The notes below the pieces were generated by a model, which saw nothing but the letters and a program-made list of their open reading frames with translations, was not told the origin of the DNA and searched no databases. A stretch of 64,000 nt of DNA from Armigeres subalbatus (Eukaryota; Arthropoda; Insecta; Diptera; Culicidae): assembly GCF_024139115.2 (NCBI RefSeq), contig NC_085141.1, positions 374,324,995 through 374,388,994 of the forward strand, given 5' to 3'. Shown here one piece after another: positions 1-9,199 of this stretch. Position 1 is the stretch's first letter. Every line of letters begins with the position of its first letter. The position numbers and the translations under genes were made by a program.

Positions 1-492
1 GATAAAATAACTTGCACTAGACTTGGGCACGAAAATTGTCGTTCCTCATAGCATAGCGCATCAGGTGAGTAATGACTCGAACATGATTTAGAGTATCGTT
101 GTCTGACAGTTGATAAATAAATGCAACTTCACATCGTTAAAACTGATTTAATGCAATTAGCATTTAGAATGCCCTTTTATAATTGATATATGTGCACTAT
201 TGTAATGCTTGGTGTTACTTGAGTACTCCGATAACCGAGTTTCGATGCCCTTGAGCCATTCAGCTCCCACCTTATTTCTAGAGCCATTTAGCTCCCGCGT
301 CATTCGCGATCGCGAACGACTCGGATAGTCCCCGACGGCAGATATAACCTACTCCAACGAGAAGCTCCTCTAAAGCGGAAGCTCCCCCGAAACCGGCCGC
401 TCGCCACTTTCTGCGGCTACGCGGTCGTTGCAAGCTGACGACGTTGGTAGCTGTCACTGGCGTTCCCATTCATTATCGACGTATCTCGGATT
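1..492. other. No gene recognised
   Basis: AT-rich to 250, then a GC-richer block (about 290-470). On the minus strand that block reads as a short arginine- and alanine-rich open frame resembling retroelement coding debris, but I cannot assign it to a family. Confidence 0.4.
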
Positions 493-680
493 CTTATTCA
501 AAAGGACATATGTGAGTTTATAAACAAAGATTTGTCCAATCTGATGACACTCCGACGTAAAACAACACCACCAACTGGTAGCCGAAGGCTTCCCATTCCT
601 GTCTGTGGGAATGCTATCAGATTGGATAAATCGACGTTTGAATCTTTGTCTAAAAAATCACATATGTCCTTTTGAATAAG
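493..680. mobile_element. Foldback / MITE-like element
   Basis: The ends are perfect inverted repeats of 23 bp (left end begins CTTATTCAAAAGGACATATG; right end is its reverse complement). A second imperfect inverted pair (AAACAAAGATTT near 523 and its complement near 640) lies inside. No convincing target duplication flanks it. The short minus-strand open frame here follows from the palindrome and is not a gene. Confidence 0.6.
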
Positions 681-783
681 TACTCGATATATATTTTTCG
701 TGGCGGAGTGCTGATGATCCGCTATCCGCAATCCAACTTCGATGTAGAATGTCGGCTATCCTGGACGTCGCTCTTGCGACCGA

Positions 784-1676
784 GCATTCCGAGCCTCTTG
801 AAAGGAGGCTTCCGAACCTCTTGAAAGGAGGCTTCCGAGCCTCTAGAAAGGAGGCTTCCGAGCCTCTTGAAAGGAGGCTTCCGAGCCTCTTGAAAGAAGG
901 CTTCCGAGCCTCTTGAAAGGAGGCTTCCGAGCCTCTTGAAAGGAGGCTACCGAGCCGCTTGAAAGGAGGCTTCCGAGCCTCTTGAAAGGAGGCTTCCGAG
1001 CCTCTTGAAAGGAGGCTTCCGAGCCCCCTTGAAAGGAGGCTTCCGAGCCCCCTTGAAAGGAGGCTTCCGAGCCCCCTTGAAAGGAGGCTTCCGAGCCCCC
1101 TTGAAAGGAGGCTTCCGAGCCTCTTGAAAGGAGGCTTCCGAGCCTCTTGAAAGGAGGCTTCCGAGCCTCTTGAAAGGAGGCTTCCGAGCCTCTTGAAAGG
1201 AGGCTTCCGAGCCTCTTGAAAGGAGGCTTCTGAGCCTCTTGAAAGGAGGCTTCCGAGCCTCTTGAAAGAAGGCTTCCGAGTTCCTTGAAAGGAGGCTACC
1301 GAGCCTCTTGAAAGGAGGCTACCGAGCCTCTTGAAAGGAGGCTTCCGAGCCTCTTGAAAGGAGGCTTCCGAGCCTCTTGAAAGGAGGCTTTCGAGCCTTT
1401 TGAAAGGAGGCTTCCGAGTCTTTTGAAAGGAGGCTTCCAAGCCTCTTGAAAGGAGGCTTCTGAGCATCTCAGCATATCGAAAGAATTCCAAGCATCCTGA
1501 AAAGAGGCTTCCAAGCCTCTTGAAAGGAGGCTTCCGAGCCCCTGGAAAGGAGGCTTCCCATCCTCTGGAAAGAAGGGTTTTGAGCTTCTTAAAAGGAGAC
1601 TTCCGAGCCTCTTAAAAGGGGGTTTCTGAGCCTCTTGAAAGAAGCCTGTCGAGCCTCTTGAAAAGAGGTTTGCGAG
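784..1676. repeat. 23-bp minisatellite with palindromic units
   Basis: About 38 tandem copies of a 23-bp unit (GCCTCTTGAAAGGAGGCTTC plus CGA). Four consecutive units near 1,024-1,110 carry an extra base (GCCCCCTTGAAAG). Each unit contains GAGGCT-TCCG-AGCCTC, a 6-bp stem with a 4-base loop, so the array can fold repeatedly on either strand. Units decay toward the right edge. A related array (CCGGGCCTC variants) sits inside the element at 20,299-21,163. Confidence 0.9.
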
Positions 1677-2114
1677 CCTATTTTAATGAAGGAACTGACA
1701 TTTTCGGCCTTCGTGTTTCTCAAAAATAGGCTTCTAAACCTTTAGATTCAAGATGTGTTTCCAAAGCTTATTATTACCATATTATTCAACAGTCTGTCTC
1801 GTTCAGGTAGATAACATTGATTTTTTTTAATTCATTCAACCTTTTTTCTTTGATCATTTGCCCAATACACTGTGCCATCCCTTCATACACTATACTGGTT
1901 TGGCGTGGGCAGAATTCAGAAGTCTTTGATTTACAAATCGCCATGCACATGATGTACAATATAGAGCTTTGGAATGAAAATTATCAAAACTTTATCAATG
2001 AGTTTTATATTGAAACTGTAATACAGCCGCCATTAGGCATTTTTGTCCGAGGTACCCCTTGGAACCAGTGAGGGTACCCCCAGGGGTACATGTACCCCAG
2101 GTTGAGAACTGCTG
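784..2114. mobile_element. Left-truncated hAT-like element carrying the minisatellite
   Basis: The sequence after the array (about 1,990-2,114) matches the right end of the complete element at 20,299-21,163: both have the CATTAGGCATTTTTGTCCGA segment, AGGGGTACATGTACCCCAGG and the terminus GGTTGAGAA-CTGCTG. In the complete copy this terminus pairs with a CAG-type left end. The left terminal repeat is not found here, so this copy looks 5'-truncated or eroded. Confidence 0.65.
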
Positions 2115-2124
2115 CTCTACTAGA

Positions 2125-2720
2125 CTGATCGAATAGGTTGCAGTCAATTCGACTTCCTTGATGGACTCTCTGAACACGGTCACGGCGGTAACGATAACGT
2201 CATCGGGGAATCCCACTAACTTGACTCTTGGCGGGAGCTTCAACCTCAGCACGCCATCGTACATCACGTTCCATAGTTATCGACCCAAAATTGATCCCTG
2301 CGGGACGCATGTCGTGATGGGGGCGCTAACCAAGCCTTCGTCTTTCTCGTAGATCAATACTCGATTCTGGAAGTAGCTTCCCAGAATCTTGTACAGCCCT
2401 ACCGGTACTCCAAGTCGAAGCAATGAGTTCGCGATCTCCATCTAGCACGCACTGTTGAATGCATTCCGCACGTCGAGTGTTATTACTGATTAGTAACGTA
2501 CACCGCGTCGCTTGCATTCGATGGAGACCTCTGGAGTGCCAACCACCGATTCAATGACACCCAGAGTAGACCGTCCTCTCCGAAAGCCGAATTGCTCGCT
2601 CGAAAATCCTCCTGCCTCCTCCACGTACAGCGACAGCCTGTTTTGGATCAACTTCTCCAGTAGCTTCATGTGCCATCTGCAATTTCCAAGAACGACCGAT
2701 CGCCTTCAAAGACGACATCC
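2125..2720 (-). pseudogene. R1-clade LINE reverse transcriptase fragment (decayed)
   Basis: On the minus strand, pieces of the finger-palm region can be read in several frames: FGFRRGRST, a LDVRNAFNSA segment, VPQGSILG and MYDGVLRLKLPP. They match the R1-like LINE at 4,927-7,242 in the same order, but the active-site motif reads FPDD rather than FADD. Stops and frameshifts are frequent, so this is an old dead copy. Confidence 0.8.
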
Positions 2721-2775
2721 AGAGAATGTACCACCAAACCCGCTTCAGCTTAGGAAATGAGGATCATTTTTTCTC

Positions 2776-3260
2776 ATGAGACTCCGCGTGATGGACGTAA
2801 AACCGTGCTCGTCCATTTCAGCGCAGTACGTGAAGAACAGAAATACGGATCAGTTTTCAGAAAAATACTCGGAGGCGATCGTCAAACCCCATTACGTGGA
2901 CGACTATTACTACAGTGCGAACACCGTAGAAGAATCCATCCAGAGAACCAGCGAAGTAAGATGCATTCTTTCGACCGGCGCTTTGCTCGCCAGAAAACGA
3001 ACGCGTGTTGGGCGTAATGTGTGATACGTTCGAAGACAAATTCTGTTTTGAAACAGTTTCGCAGTTTGATGATTCTAAGGTACTTAAAAAAGAACGTCCC
3101 ACCGAGCTAGCAAGAAATTGATACTGCCGGATGGATTTCTCGCAAGAATCACCATCCTGGAAAAAAGCATATCCAAGATCTGTGGACAGCATGGTGTCAA
3201 AGGAATGCTGCGAACGAGGTGGATGACTAGTCATTCAGAAAGTGGATTCGTTGGATGAGC
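2776..3260 (+). pseudogene. BEL/Pao retrotransposon pol fragment
   Basis: The open frame at 2,776-3,024 contains AQYVKNRNTDQF followed by IVKPHYVDDYYYSANTVEES. This is the BEL/Pao reverse-transcriptase active-site region (YVDD) with its usual neighbours. After a frameshift the next stretch reads ERVLGVMCDTFEDKF, the expected following block, and then decays. No LTRs were found nearby. The minus-strand frame at 2,857-3,234 is a shadow. Confidence 0.7.
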
Positions 3261-3369
3261 ATACTGGCGGACGTTCAGGAAAGGCTGATAAGTTAGGAAT
3301 GCCAAAGAGCGACAAATGAGAATAATCTGGCCAGAAGCCGTATGCTAGCACATTCCGTGTTTTCAGGAG

Positions 3370-4150
3370 CAAAACCGAGTATTATGTCGTATTCCGATCA
3401 CTCGGTCTTGGGCCGCAATCGTCAGTCTCCATGCACACCGGCCGCACGCGAATCTTTCTCGATGGCATACAGCCAGCGAGTGCGGGGTATATTCTGGAGC
3501 CCACGTCCCCTTCCAGATTTTCTGCTAAACATCACTTTTGCTGGTTTTTCTTCCGGCATACGCAGTACATGTCCAGCCCACTGTAATTTGCCGTATTCAA
3601 TCAGCCTTTTTTTATTCCTTTCTTTATTTGGTAGGCACTCTGTGTTACTTAACCGCTACTGTCTGCAGCCAGAATCCACACATAATCTATTTCTAGATTT
3701 TTCCATTATTCATTGTTGTTGTCGTTACTGGTCCATCTCGTAGTAAATCCATCAGGCAGCCGTGACGGTAAGGCGCGCACCCCAATATGCCACCGCATAG
3801 GCTGCGACTGACGAGGATTTTGGTGGAACGGCCGGAAATCGAACCCATGACCATTCGCTTGTAAGGCGAACATGTAGCCAACTACGCTACGGGACCCCCC
3901 TATTCGATCAGCCCGTCGATGTTTGCATTTTTGTACACTTGCTACAACGCTTGATTCTCCATTTTCCACAACGCCGCAAGGTATTGAACGTAACATTTTC
4001 CGCTCAAACACTCCAAGAATTCGATGGTTTGTATCTTTTAACGTCCATGGTTCATGACTGTACAGGGCGCCTTTTTTACAAGGGAGAATGCATTTACACA
4101 CTAACCCAGCACACGTGCATTGTAGTTGCCAAACTACCACATGGAAGTGT
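3370..4150 (-). pseudogene. RTE-clade LINE C-terminal fragment interrupted by a SINE
   Basis: Minus-strand reading gives GVFERKMLRSIPCGVVENGE (about 4,020-3,950), then after removal of the SINE at 3,607-3,900 it continues LIEYGKLQWAGHVLRMPEEK and on to RTRWLYAIEKDSRAAGVHGD (about 3,600-3,430). This order is the C-terminal tail after the RT domain of RTE-type LINEs; the better-preserved copy at 48,991-49,773 has the equivalent RVRWAGHVARMPDSNPAK. No upstream RT is attached, as expected for a 5'-truncated copy. Confidence 0.75.
3607..3900 (-). mobile_element. tRNA-derived SINE
   Basis: The head (about 3,896-3,823, minus) is tRNA-like: A-box-like TAGCGTAGTTGG, a perfect 5-bp anticodon-type stem (TTCGC/GCGAA) and B-box GGTTCGATTTC. 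The body runs to an A-rich tail at 3,607. The 13-bp sequences TATTCAATCAGCC (3,594-3,606) and TATTCGATCAGCC (3,901-3,913) flank it with one mismatch and are the target duplication in the host RTE fragment. It resembles Aedes Feilai-type SINEs; the family name is not verified. Confidence 0.8.
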
Positions 4151-4299
4151 ACTGGAGTGTCGGACTCGACCGTACCGGTAATACCGACTAAACTCCCTTG
4201 GGATCCGCCATCATTTCCCCCAGGAACTACCTCCCAGTACTACTTCTGGGGGATGGCTGTACTTAACGTACTCGCTCATTCTCGCTCACACAGGCACCC

Positions 4300-4715
4300 G
4301 TGCCATGCGAGTCTTACTTGGGTGCTCGCTCTATCGCACCCTCTAACACACCCTACATGCTCTGTCACACCCTGTGAGTCTGACTTGTATGCTCACCTCT
4401 ATCATGCCATGTGGGTCTGACTTGTATGCCCACCTTTATCATGCCATGTGAGTCTGACTTGGATGCTCACCTCTTTCATTCAGTTCGCGCTAACACATAC
4501 TACTCTAGTCATTCGACCTAACTCTTGCTCTGGCATCCCTTATGGGACATTTTACTTAGGTTCCAACTTCTGACATACCATGTGAGTCTGACTTTGGTGC
4601 TTACCTCGCTCATACCATGTGAGACTAGCTCAACTCAAACATACCGTGTGAGACTGATTTGTGTGCTCATTCCTTTCATACCATGTGAGACTGACTTGGA
4701 TGCTCACCCACACTC
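4300..4715. repeat. 37-bp minisatellite
   Basis: Imperfect tandem units built on CCATGTGAGTCTGACTTGGA plus TGCTCACCTCT; successive GTGAGTCT starts near 4,373, 4,410 and 4,447 are 37 bp apart, then the array degrades. It lies downstream of the R1-like LINE ORF2 and could be part of that element's 3' untranslated region. Confidence 0.7.
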
Positions 4716-4926
4716 CTCTGCCACGCCGCGGGGTATCAGTAGTCATAGGAACCAACATTCCTGCGCTACTCCCAGCACGGCGAGTGCAGTCCATACATAC
4801 ACCTATTCATTCACACTTCTGCCATGCTTCGAGGTGACGATCTCGGTTGCCACCCGCTGCGCCATTACCTCTGCATGGGCAGACCTTTCTTCTCCGCGTT
4901 CAGCACTTTTCGCTCTAACTAACCAA

Positions 4927-7242
4927 TCACAAGTTAGTACTGCTTGTCGATTGGTGCTCGGCGTGCCAGATTCTCTGCAAGCTGTAGGAAATCTGAGTGG
5001 TTGCAGTCGAGACTGCGTTCCACTTCTCCACCGCTTGACACATCCTTTGGATAAGATTATCCGGAGTTGTGTTCCGGCCGCAAACGTCTAGCATTGCTTT
5101 TCTTTCGACGTAGAAACGAGGACATACGAACAGTATGTGCTCTGCAGTTTCGTCAACACCTGGGCAGTCACGGCAGACGGGGACCTCCGCGTGCCCAAAC
5201 CTGTGGTGGTACTGTCGGAAACAGCCATGGCCTGACAGGAATTGTGTCAGATGGAAGTGAACTTCCCAAAGGGGTCTTCCCACCCAGCTTGATATGTTAG
5301 GAATCAGCCGGTGGGTCCACCTACCTTTCGAGGAGTTATCCCACTCGCGCTGCCATCTGGCAACCGAAGTCGCCCTGGTACGCTCGCGGGCTCCTCTGGT
5401 GCCACGTAGCTCAAAACACTCCTCGTCTTCCCGGATGACCAGCCCGACTGGCATCATACTCGCTATTACGCAGGATGCGTCGTGTGATACCGTGCGGTAG
5501 GCCGATATCACTATGAGACACATCAAGCGGTAGGTGCTCTTCAGTTTCTGCAGGTAACTGGTTACCCCCAGTGCTTTTACCCAGGACGGGCCGCCGTACC
5601 TAAGAATAGATGCGGCAACGCCTGCCAGTAGCCTACGTCTACTGGCGCACACCTTGGAGCTGTTGGACATCATCCTCGATAACGCCGCCACAGCAGTCGA
5701 AGCCTTCTTGCACGCATATTCGACATGGGTACCGAAGGTAAGCTTGTCGTCTATGATGACCCCAAGAATCTTCAGACTCCGCTTTGAAGTGATCGCGACG
5801 TCTCCCACGTGAAAAATTGCATGTTGTGCCGACTTACGGTTACTGACGATAACCACCTCCGTCTTATGTTGAGCGAGCTCAAGGCCTCTCGCACTCATCC
5901 AGTCCGCCACAGTGCTGATCGCGTGTTTTGCGGTTAGTTCTACTTCGGGGATCGACTCCCCGTACACCTCTAGGGTTACATCGTCAGCAAAGCCTACGAT
6001 CTTCACACCAGGAGGGAACTTTAGCTTCAGAACCCCGTCATACATCAGGTTCCATAGTACCGGGCCCAGGATTGACCCTTGCGGGACTCCTGCGGTAATG
6101 GGAACACTTTTCTGACCGGCATCGGTCTCGTATAGCAGCACACAGTTCTGGAAGTAGCTTTCCAAGATCCGGTACAGTCCCACCGGCAGGCTAAGCCGGT
6201 GTAACGAGAGCGCGATGGCATCCCAGCTTGCGCTATTGAATGCGTTCTTCACGTCCAGTGTCACCAACGCACAGTATCGAATTCCTCGCCTTTTCCGTTG
6301 GATCGCTACCTCTGCAGTTTTTAGCACTGAGTTGATAGCGTCCACCGTGGACTTACCTTTCCGAAAACCAAACTGATTGCTCGACAGGCCATCCGTATCC
6401 TCTGCGTACGGGGTAAGCCTGTTGAGGATGATCCTCTCGAGCAGTTTACCCGTCGTGTCGATCAGGCAAAGTGGTCTGTACGCCGATGGGTCGCTCAGAG
6501 GCTTCCCGGCCTTCGGCAGCAGTACCAACTTCTGCCTTTTCCATCTCTCAGGGAAACGACACTCATCTAGGCATCTCTGCATAGCTAGCCTGAACATGTT
6601 CGGGTTCGCTATGATCGCTGCCTTGAGTGCACTGTTTGGGACTCCACCAGGCCCTGGAGCTTTGTTTATCGCAAGGGAATTAGCCACTGTGAGTAACTCT
6701 TCGTTCGTCACCGGAGCTACTATTTCGGCCACACTCCCAGCGCCTTGCAACGCAGGAGGAGGCCAGGGACTTGTGGCTCGGGACGGGAAGAGTACTTCGA
6801 TAATCCTCGCCAACCGGTCCGGTGACCGTTCGGGGGGTGAAGAGCCCACTTTGGTCTTGGCCATAACGATGCTATAGGCATTACCCCACGGATTCGCGTT
6901 GGCACCCTCGCTCAGGTTGTCGAAGCACGCTCTCTTGCTGCTCTTAATGGCCTTATTAAGGGCCAGTCTCGCAGCTCTAAACACTTCACGGCGGACCGCT
7001 CTTTCCTCCTCGGTGCGGGCTCGTTGCGTCCTACGTCTAGCCTTGAGACAGGCTGATCGTAGGGCTGCAATTTCGGCACTCCACCAGTATGCCGGGCGTC
7101 TGCCATTTCTTGGCAGGGCTTTCCTCGGAATAGTAGCGTCGCACGCGCGTGGTAGGACAGCTACCAGCGCATCCCCGCTTAGACTGTCGGTGTTGGCCTC
7201 CAGTCCCAGGGCCGCGGCTGCCCCATTCCACTGCCCAAGCAT
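4927..7242 (-). CDS. R1-like LINE ORF2: reverse transcriptase
   Basis: 771 codons. Upstream linker with AYWWSAEIAALRSACL (about residues 51-66), then the RT domain: LLPKAGKPLSDPSAYRPLCL (241-260), FGFRKGKST (291-299), LVTLDVKNAFNSASW (326-340), GVPQGSILGP (385-394) and catalytic FADD (418-421). The C-terminal tail carries a CCHC-type motif, CRDCPGVDETAEHILFVC, typical of R1 elements. The first in-frame methionine is internal; the true ORF begins upstream in the endonuclease, which lies in another frame (7,606-7,150). About 100 residues of endonuclease seem to be missing at the join. The protein would copy element RNA at a nicked target. Confidence 0.9.
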   Translation of the reverse strand: MLGQWNGAAAALGLEANTDSLSGDALVAVLPRACDATIPRKALPRNGRRPAYWWSAEIAALRSACLKARRRTQRARTEEERAVRREVFRAARLALNKAIKSSKRACFDNLSEGANANPWGNAYSIVMAKTKVGSSPPERSPDRLARIIEVLFPSRATSPWPPPALQGAGSVAEIVAPVTNEELLTVANSLAINKAPGPGGVPNSALKAAIIANPNMFRLAMQRCLDECRFPERWKRQKLVLLPKAGKPLSDPSAYRPLCLIDTTGKLLERIILNRLTPYAEDTDGLSSNQFGFRKGKSTVDAINSVLKTAEVAIQRKRRGIRYCALVTLDVKNAFNSASWDAIALSLHRLSLPVGLYRILESYFQNCVLLYETDAGQKSVPITAGVPQGSILGPVLWNLMYDGVLKLKFPPGVKIVGFADDVTLEVYGESIPEVELTAKHAISTVADWMSARGLELAQHKTEVVIVSNRKSAQHAIFHVGDVAITSKRSLKILGVIIDDKLTFGTHVEYACKKASTAVAALSRMMSNSSKVCASRRRLLAGVAASILRYGGPSWVKALGVTSYLQKLKSTYRLMCLIVISAYRTVSHDASCVIASMMPVGLVIREDEECFELRGTRGARERTRATSVARWQREWDNSSKGRWTHRLIPNISSWVGRPLWEVHFHLTQFLSGHGCFRQYHHRFGHAEVPVCRDCPGVDETAEHILFVCPRFYVERKAMLDVCGRNTTPDNLIQRMCQAVEKWNAVSTATTQISYSLQRIWHAEHQSTSSTNL

Positions 7243-7606
7243 TAAAATCTCCCGCTATAATGAACGTACTCCGGCCTACTAGGTCGGACGATAGCCTGTC
7301 GATCATCTGGTTGAATTGTTCCATTGGCCACCTTGGTGGGGCGTAGCAGCTACAATAGAACACACCATTGATCTTGGCTATCGCGACACCCTCCGCGGAG
7401 GAGTGTACAACCTCTTGAACCGGGTACCTTCCCGTTGTGCAGATTACCGCTGACCTAAACCCGTCCGCCACCCAGTTGCCATTGTCGGCAGGGACGTTGT
7501 ACGGGTCAGACAGGAGGGCGACATCGGTCCTCGACTCCGAGACCGACTGCCACAGCAGTTGCTGGGCAGATGCACAGTGGTTCAGGTTCAGCTGTGTTAC
7601 TTGCAC
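7040..7606 (-). pseudogene. R1-like LINE ORF2: endonuclease N-terminus
   Basis: Begins QVTQLNLNHCASAQQLLWQS, typical of the apurinic-like endonuclease of R1 elements, and includes ADNGNWVADGFRSAVICT and IIAGDFNAWAVEWGS (the GDFN motif). It overlaps the end of gag by 10 nt, and its first in-frame codon after the overlap is GTG, not ATG. After AVEWGS the frame runs into unrelated sequence and then joins the RT linker in another frame, consistent with an internal deletion. Confidence 0.8.
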
Positions 7607-9058
7607 GGATTTTTCCTATTGGCATCTCCGAAGGGACACGCAATTCCGCTCATAGCATGGTTCCGGGCCTGCTTCTTACTGGCGCAGATGAGGCACCTAG
7701 GTGTCTTGTCGCATTCCTGCGCCTTGTGTCCCTCCTCGCCACAGCGATGGCACACCTTGCTTCGGTCTGGGCCCTTGCAGTCATAAGACTTGTGCCCGGA
7801 CTCAAGGCACCAGTAGCACCTGTCCACTGAAGGTGGCTGGAGCACGCTTACTGGGCATTCTGACCAGCCGATCTTCAGCTTCCCTTTCTCAGTGCCCTTT
7901 TCGGCATCAGCCACCGGTAGTCTGAGATAGGCTACCTGCGTACCAAAGAATCCCCCTCTTAGACGTACAGAGTGTAGAGAATAAGACTTGATCAATAAAT
8001 ACAGCATTATTCAAATTGTTACATAATTTCGTCTTACAATAAAAAGTATGTAAATTCGCCACTCTATGATATTTTCGGTGTTTGCATCAAAAGAGGTGTG
8101 ACCAACAAAACAAAGCTTAACTCGCTGCATCTTGGTTGGCGTGGTTAAATATAACAAATAACACATCGTCGTTGCCAACGCCAAACAGTATAAAATGCGG
8201 GTGTCAACGGGCTAGAAGTCATTCTTATAACGGATGGCGTGACGAACGCATCTTATGAAGAAAATCAACCTTGCAGATTTATCAAGAGTATCGATGTGCG
8301 TGAAATTATTCAAGAAATAACAGAAGAACGAACCTTTCTCCTCTTCACTAAAACGGCGTGAAAAAATAAGTGAAGGGTGGAAGCTTGGTGACCGTGGCAA
8401 AACAAGAAGCTTTCTGTTTTACAAGACGCATGAATACGGTTCGTGACGGCATCCGGTGAATTAAGGGCCAAAATCATGACACAGAGGACCGCCAAACCTC
8501 TGTGCCGCACTGCTCTTTGACGGCAGAGACGACGTCTTCCGTGACCTCGTCCAGTTGCTTACACTGGAGAGTCACTTCCGCACCAAACGACCTGACCTGA
8601 GCGCCGTCACCCGAAACCTCCTGGGAAAGCTTTTTGTAAGCTACACCGCTGGATTGCGCGCCATGCTTCAGTACCAAGATCTTTTCACCGTTCTTGGTAC
8701 GTCTGACGCTGCGCACATGCTGACCCAGGGCCGATAGGCTATCGGCCGCTCGCAGCGATTTGAGGACATCGGCGTACTTGTCCTTGTCGGCTTTCACTAG
8801 CAAGGCCTCGCCTCTGTCTCTCACCTTCTTCGCAGGTCGAGGGGTGGTCGACTTCCGCACCCTACTGACCAGCTGCCAAGGATTTGCATTCCCTTCGGCG
8901 GATACCAATGGCTGGCTGGGATCAGCTTGTGGCTCAGCAACTTTTGGCTTTCGGGCGACGTTTTGCCTTAATGGTAGCGCATTCGGGTCGCTTCGAGTTT
9001 GCCGTTTTCTTACCCTCACTGGCCGTAAGGGCGGTCGCCTCTTTCGCCGCAGTAACAC
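7597..9058 (-). pseudogene. R1-like LINE ORF1 (gag), split by a solo LTR
   Basis: The first part (9,058-8,487) is basic and ends VKEQCGTEVWRSSV; the second (7,967-7,597) resumes RLRGGFFGTQVAYLRLP and has three zinc knuckles: CYWCLESGHKSYDC, CHRCGEEGHKAQEC and a third beginning CLIC. Deleting the LTR and one CAGAG copy rejoins the frame exactly (RSSV-RLRGG), so the ORF was intact when the LTR element inserted. More gag-like sequence continues upstream to about 9,190 with frame breaks. Such proteins bind element RNA in the ribonucleoprotein particle. Confidence 0.85.
7973..8481. mobile_element. Solo LTR (509 bp) with 5-bp duplication CAGAG
   Basis: Starts TGTAGAGAATAAG and ends ATCATGACA (TG...CA). 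CAGAG occurs immediately before (7,968-7,972) and after (8,482-8,486). A TATAAAA box at about 8,188 suggests transcription on the plus strand, but orientation is not certain. No internal retroviral coding sequence is present, so it is the product of LTR-LTR recombination. Family not identified. Confidence 0.85.
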
Positions 9059-9199
9059 CGCTAGGAGAGGAGAGGGCCTTGGTCTGGATTAGTGGATACC
9101 TTTGGCTATCTTCTCTGCGGCCGCTACACGCCTGATATAAGCGCCCTGTTCTTGTCTTGCAACTCGTACAGGGCAACTGGACGAAACGATGTGTACAGA

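Larger units (their letters stand above)
4800..9190 (-). mobile_element. R1-clade non-LTR retrotransposon (LINE), defective
   Basis: Two-ORF LINE read on the minus strand: gag with three CCHC knuckles (9,058-7,597, split by a solo LTR), then endonuclease and reverse transcriptase (7,606-4,927). ORF order, overlapping ORFs and the C-terminal CCHC motif fit the R1 clade. The endonuclease is internally deleted, so this copy cannot be active. Exact ends are uncertain; the 5' end lies near 9,190 and the 3' end is at or below 4,800. Confidence 0.85.

Noticed and set aside
658..1491. 277-codon minus-strand frame with repeated LLSRGSEASFQEARKPPFKR
   Set aside because: It is a translated 23-bp minisatellite; three units give 69 bp, so a periodic frame without stops is expected.
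784..1676. CRISPR-like array
   Set aside because: Units are directly adjacent with no unique spacers, and the context is eukaryotic transposon DNA.
2857..3234. 125-codon minus-strand frame
   Set aside because: Shadow of the BEL/Pao pol fragment, whose YVDD-containing frame is on the plus strand.
3823..3896. tRNA gene (minus strand)
   Set aside because: The anticodon arm is good but the acceptor and T stems pair poorly, and the unit continues into a SINE body with target duplications.
4525..5091. 188-codon plus-strand frame
   Set aside because: It runs through the 37-bp minisatellite and the antisense of the LINE ORF2 end; no domain.
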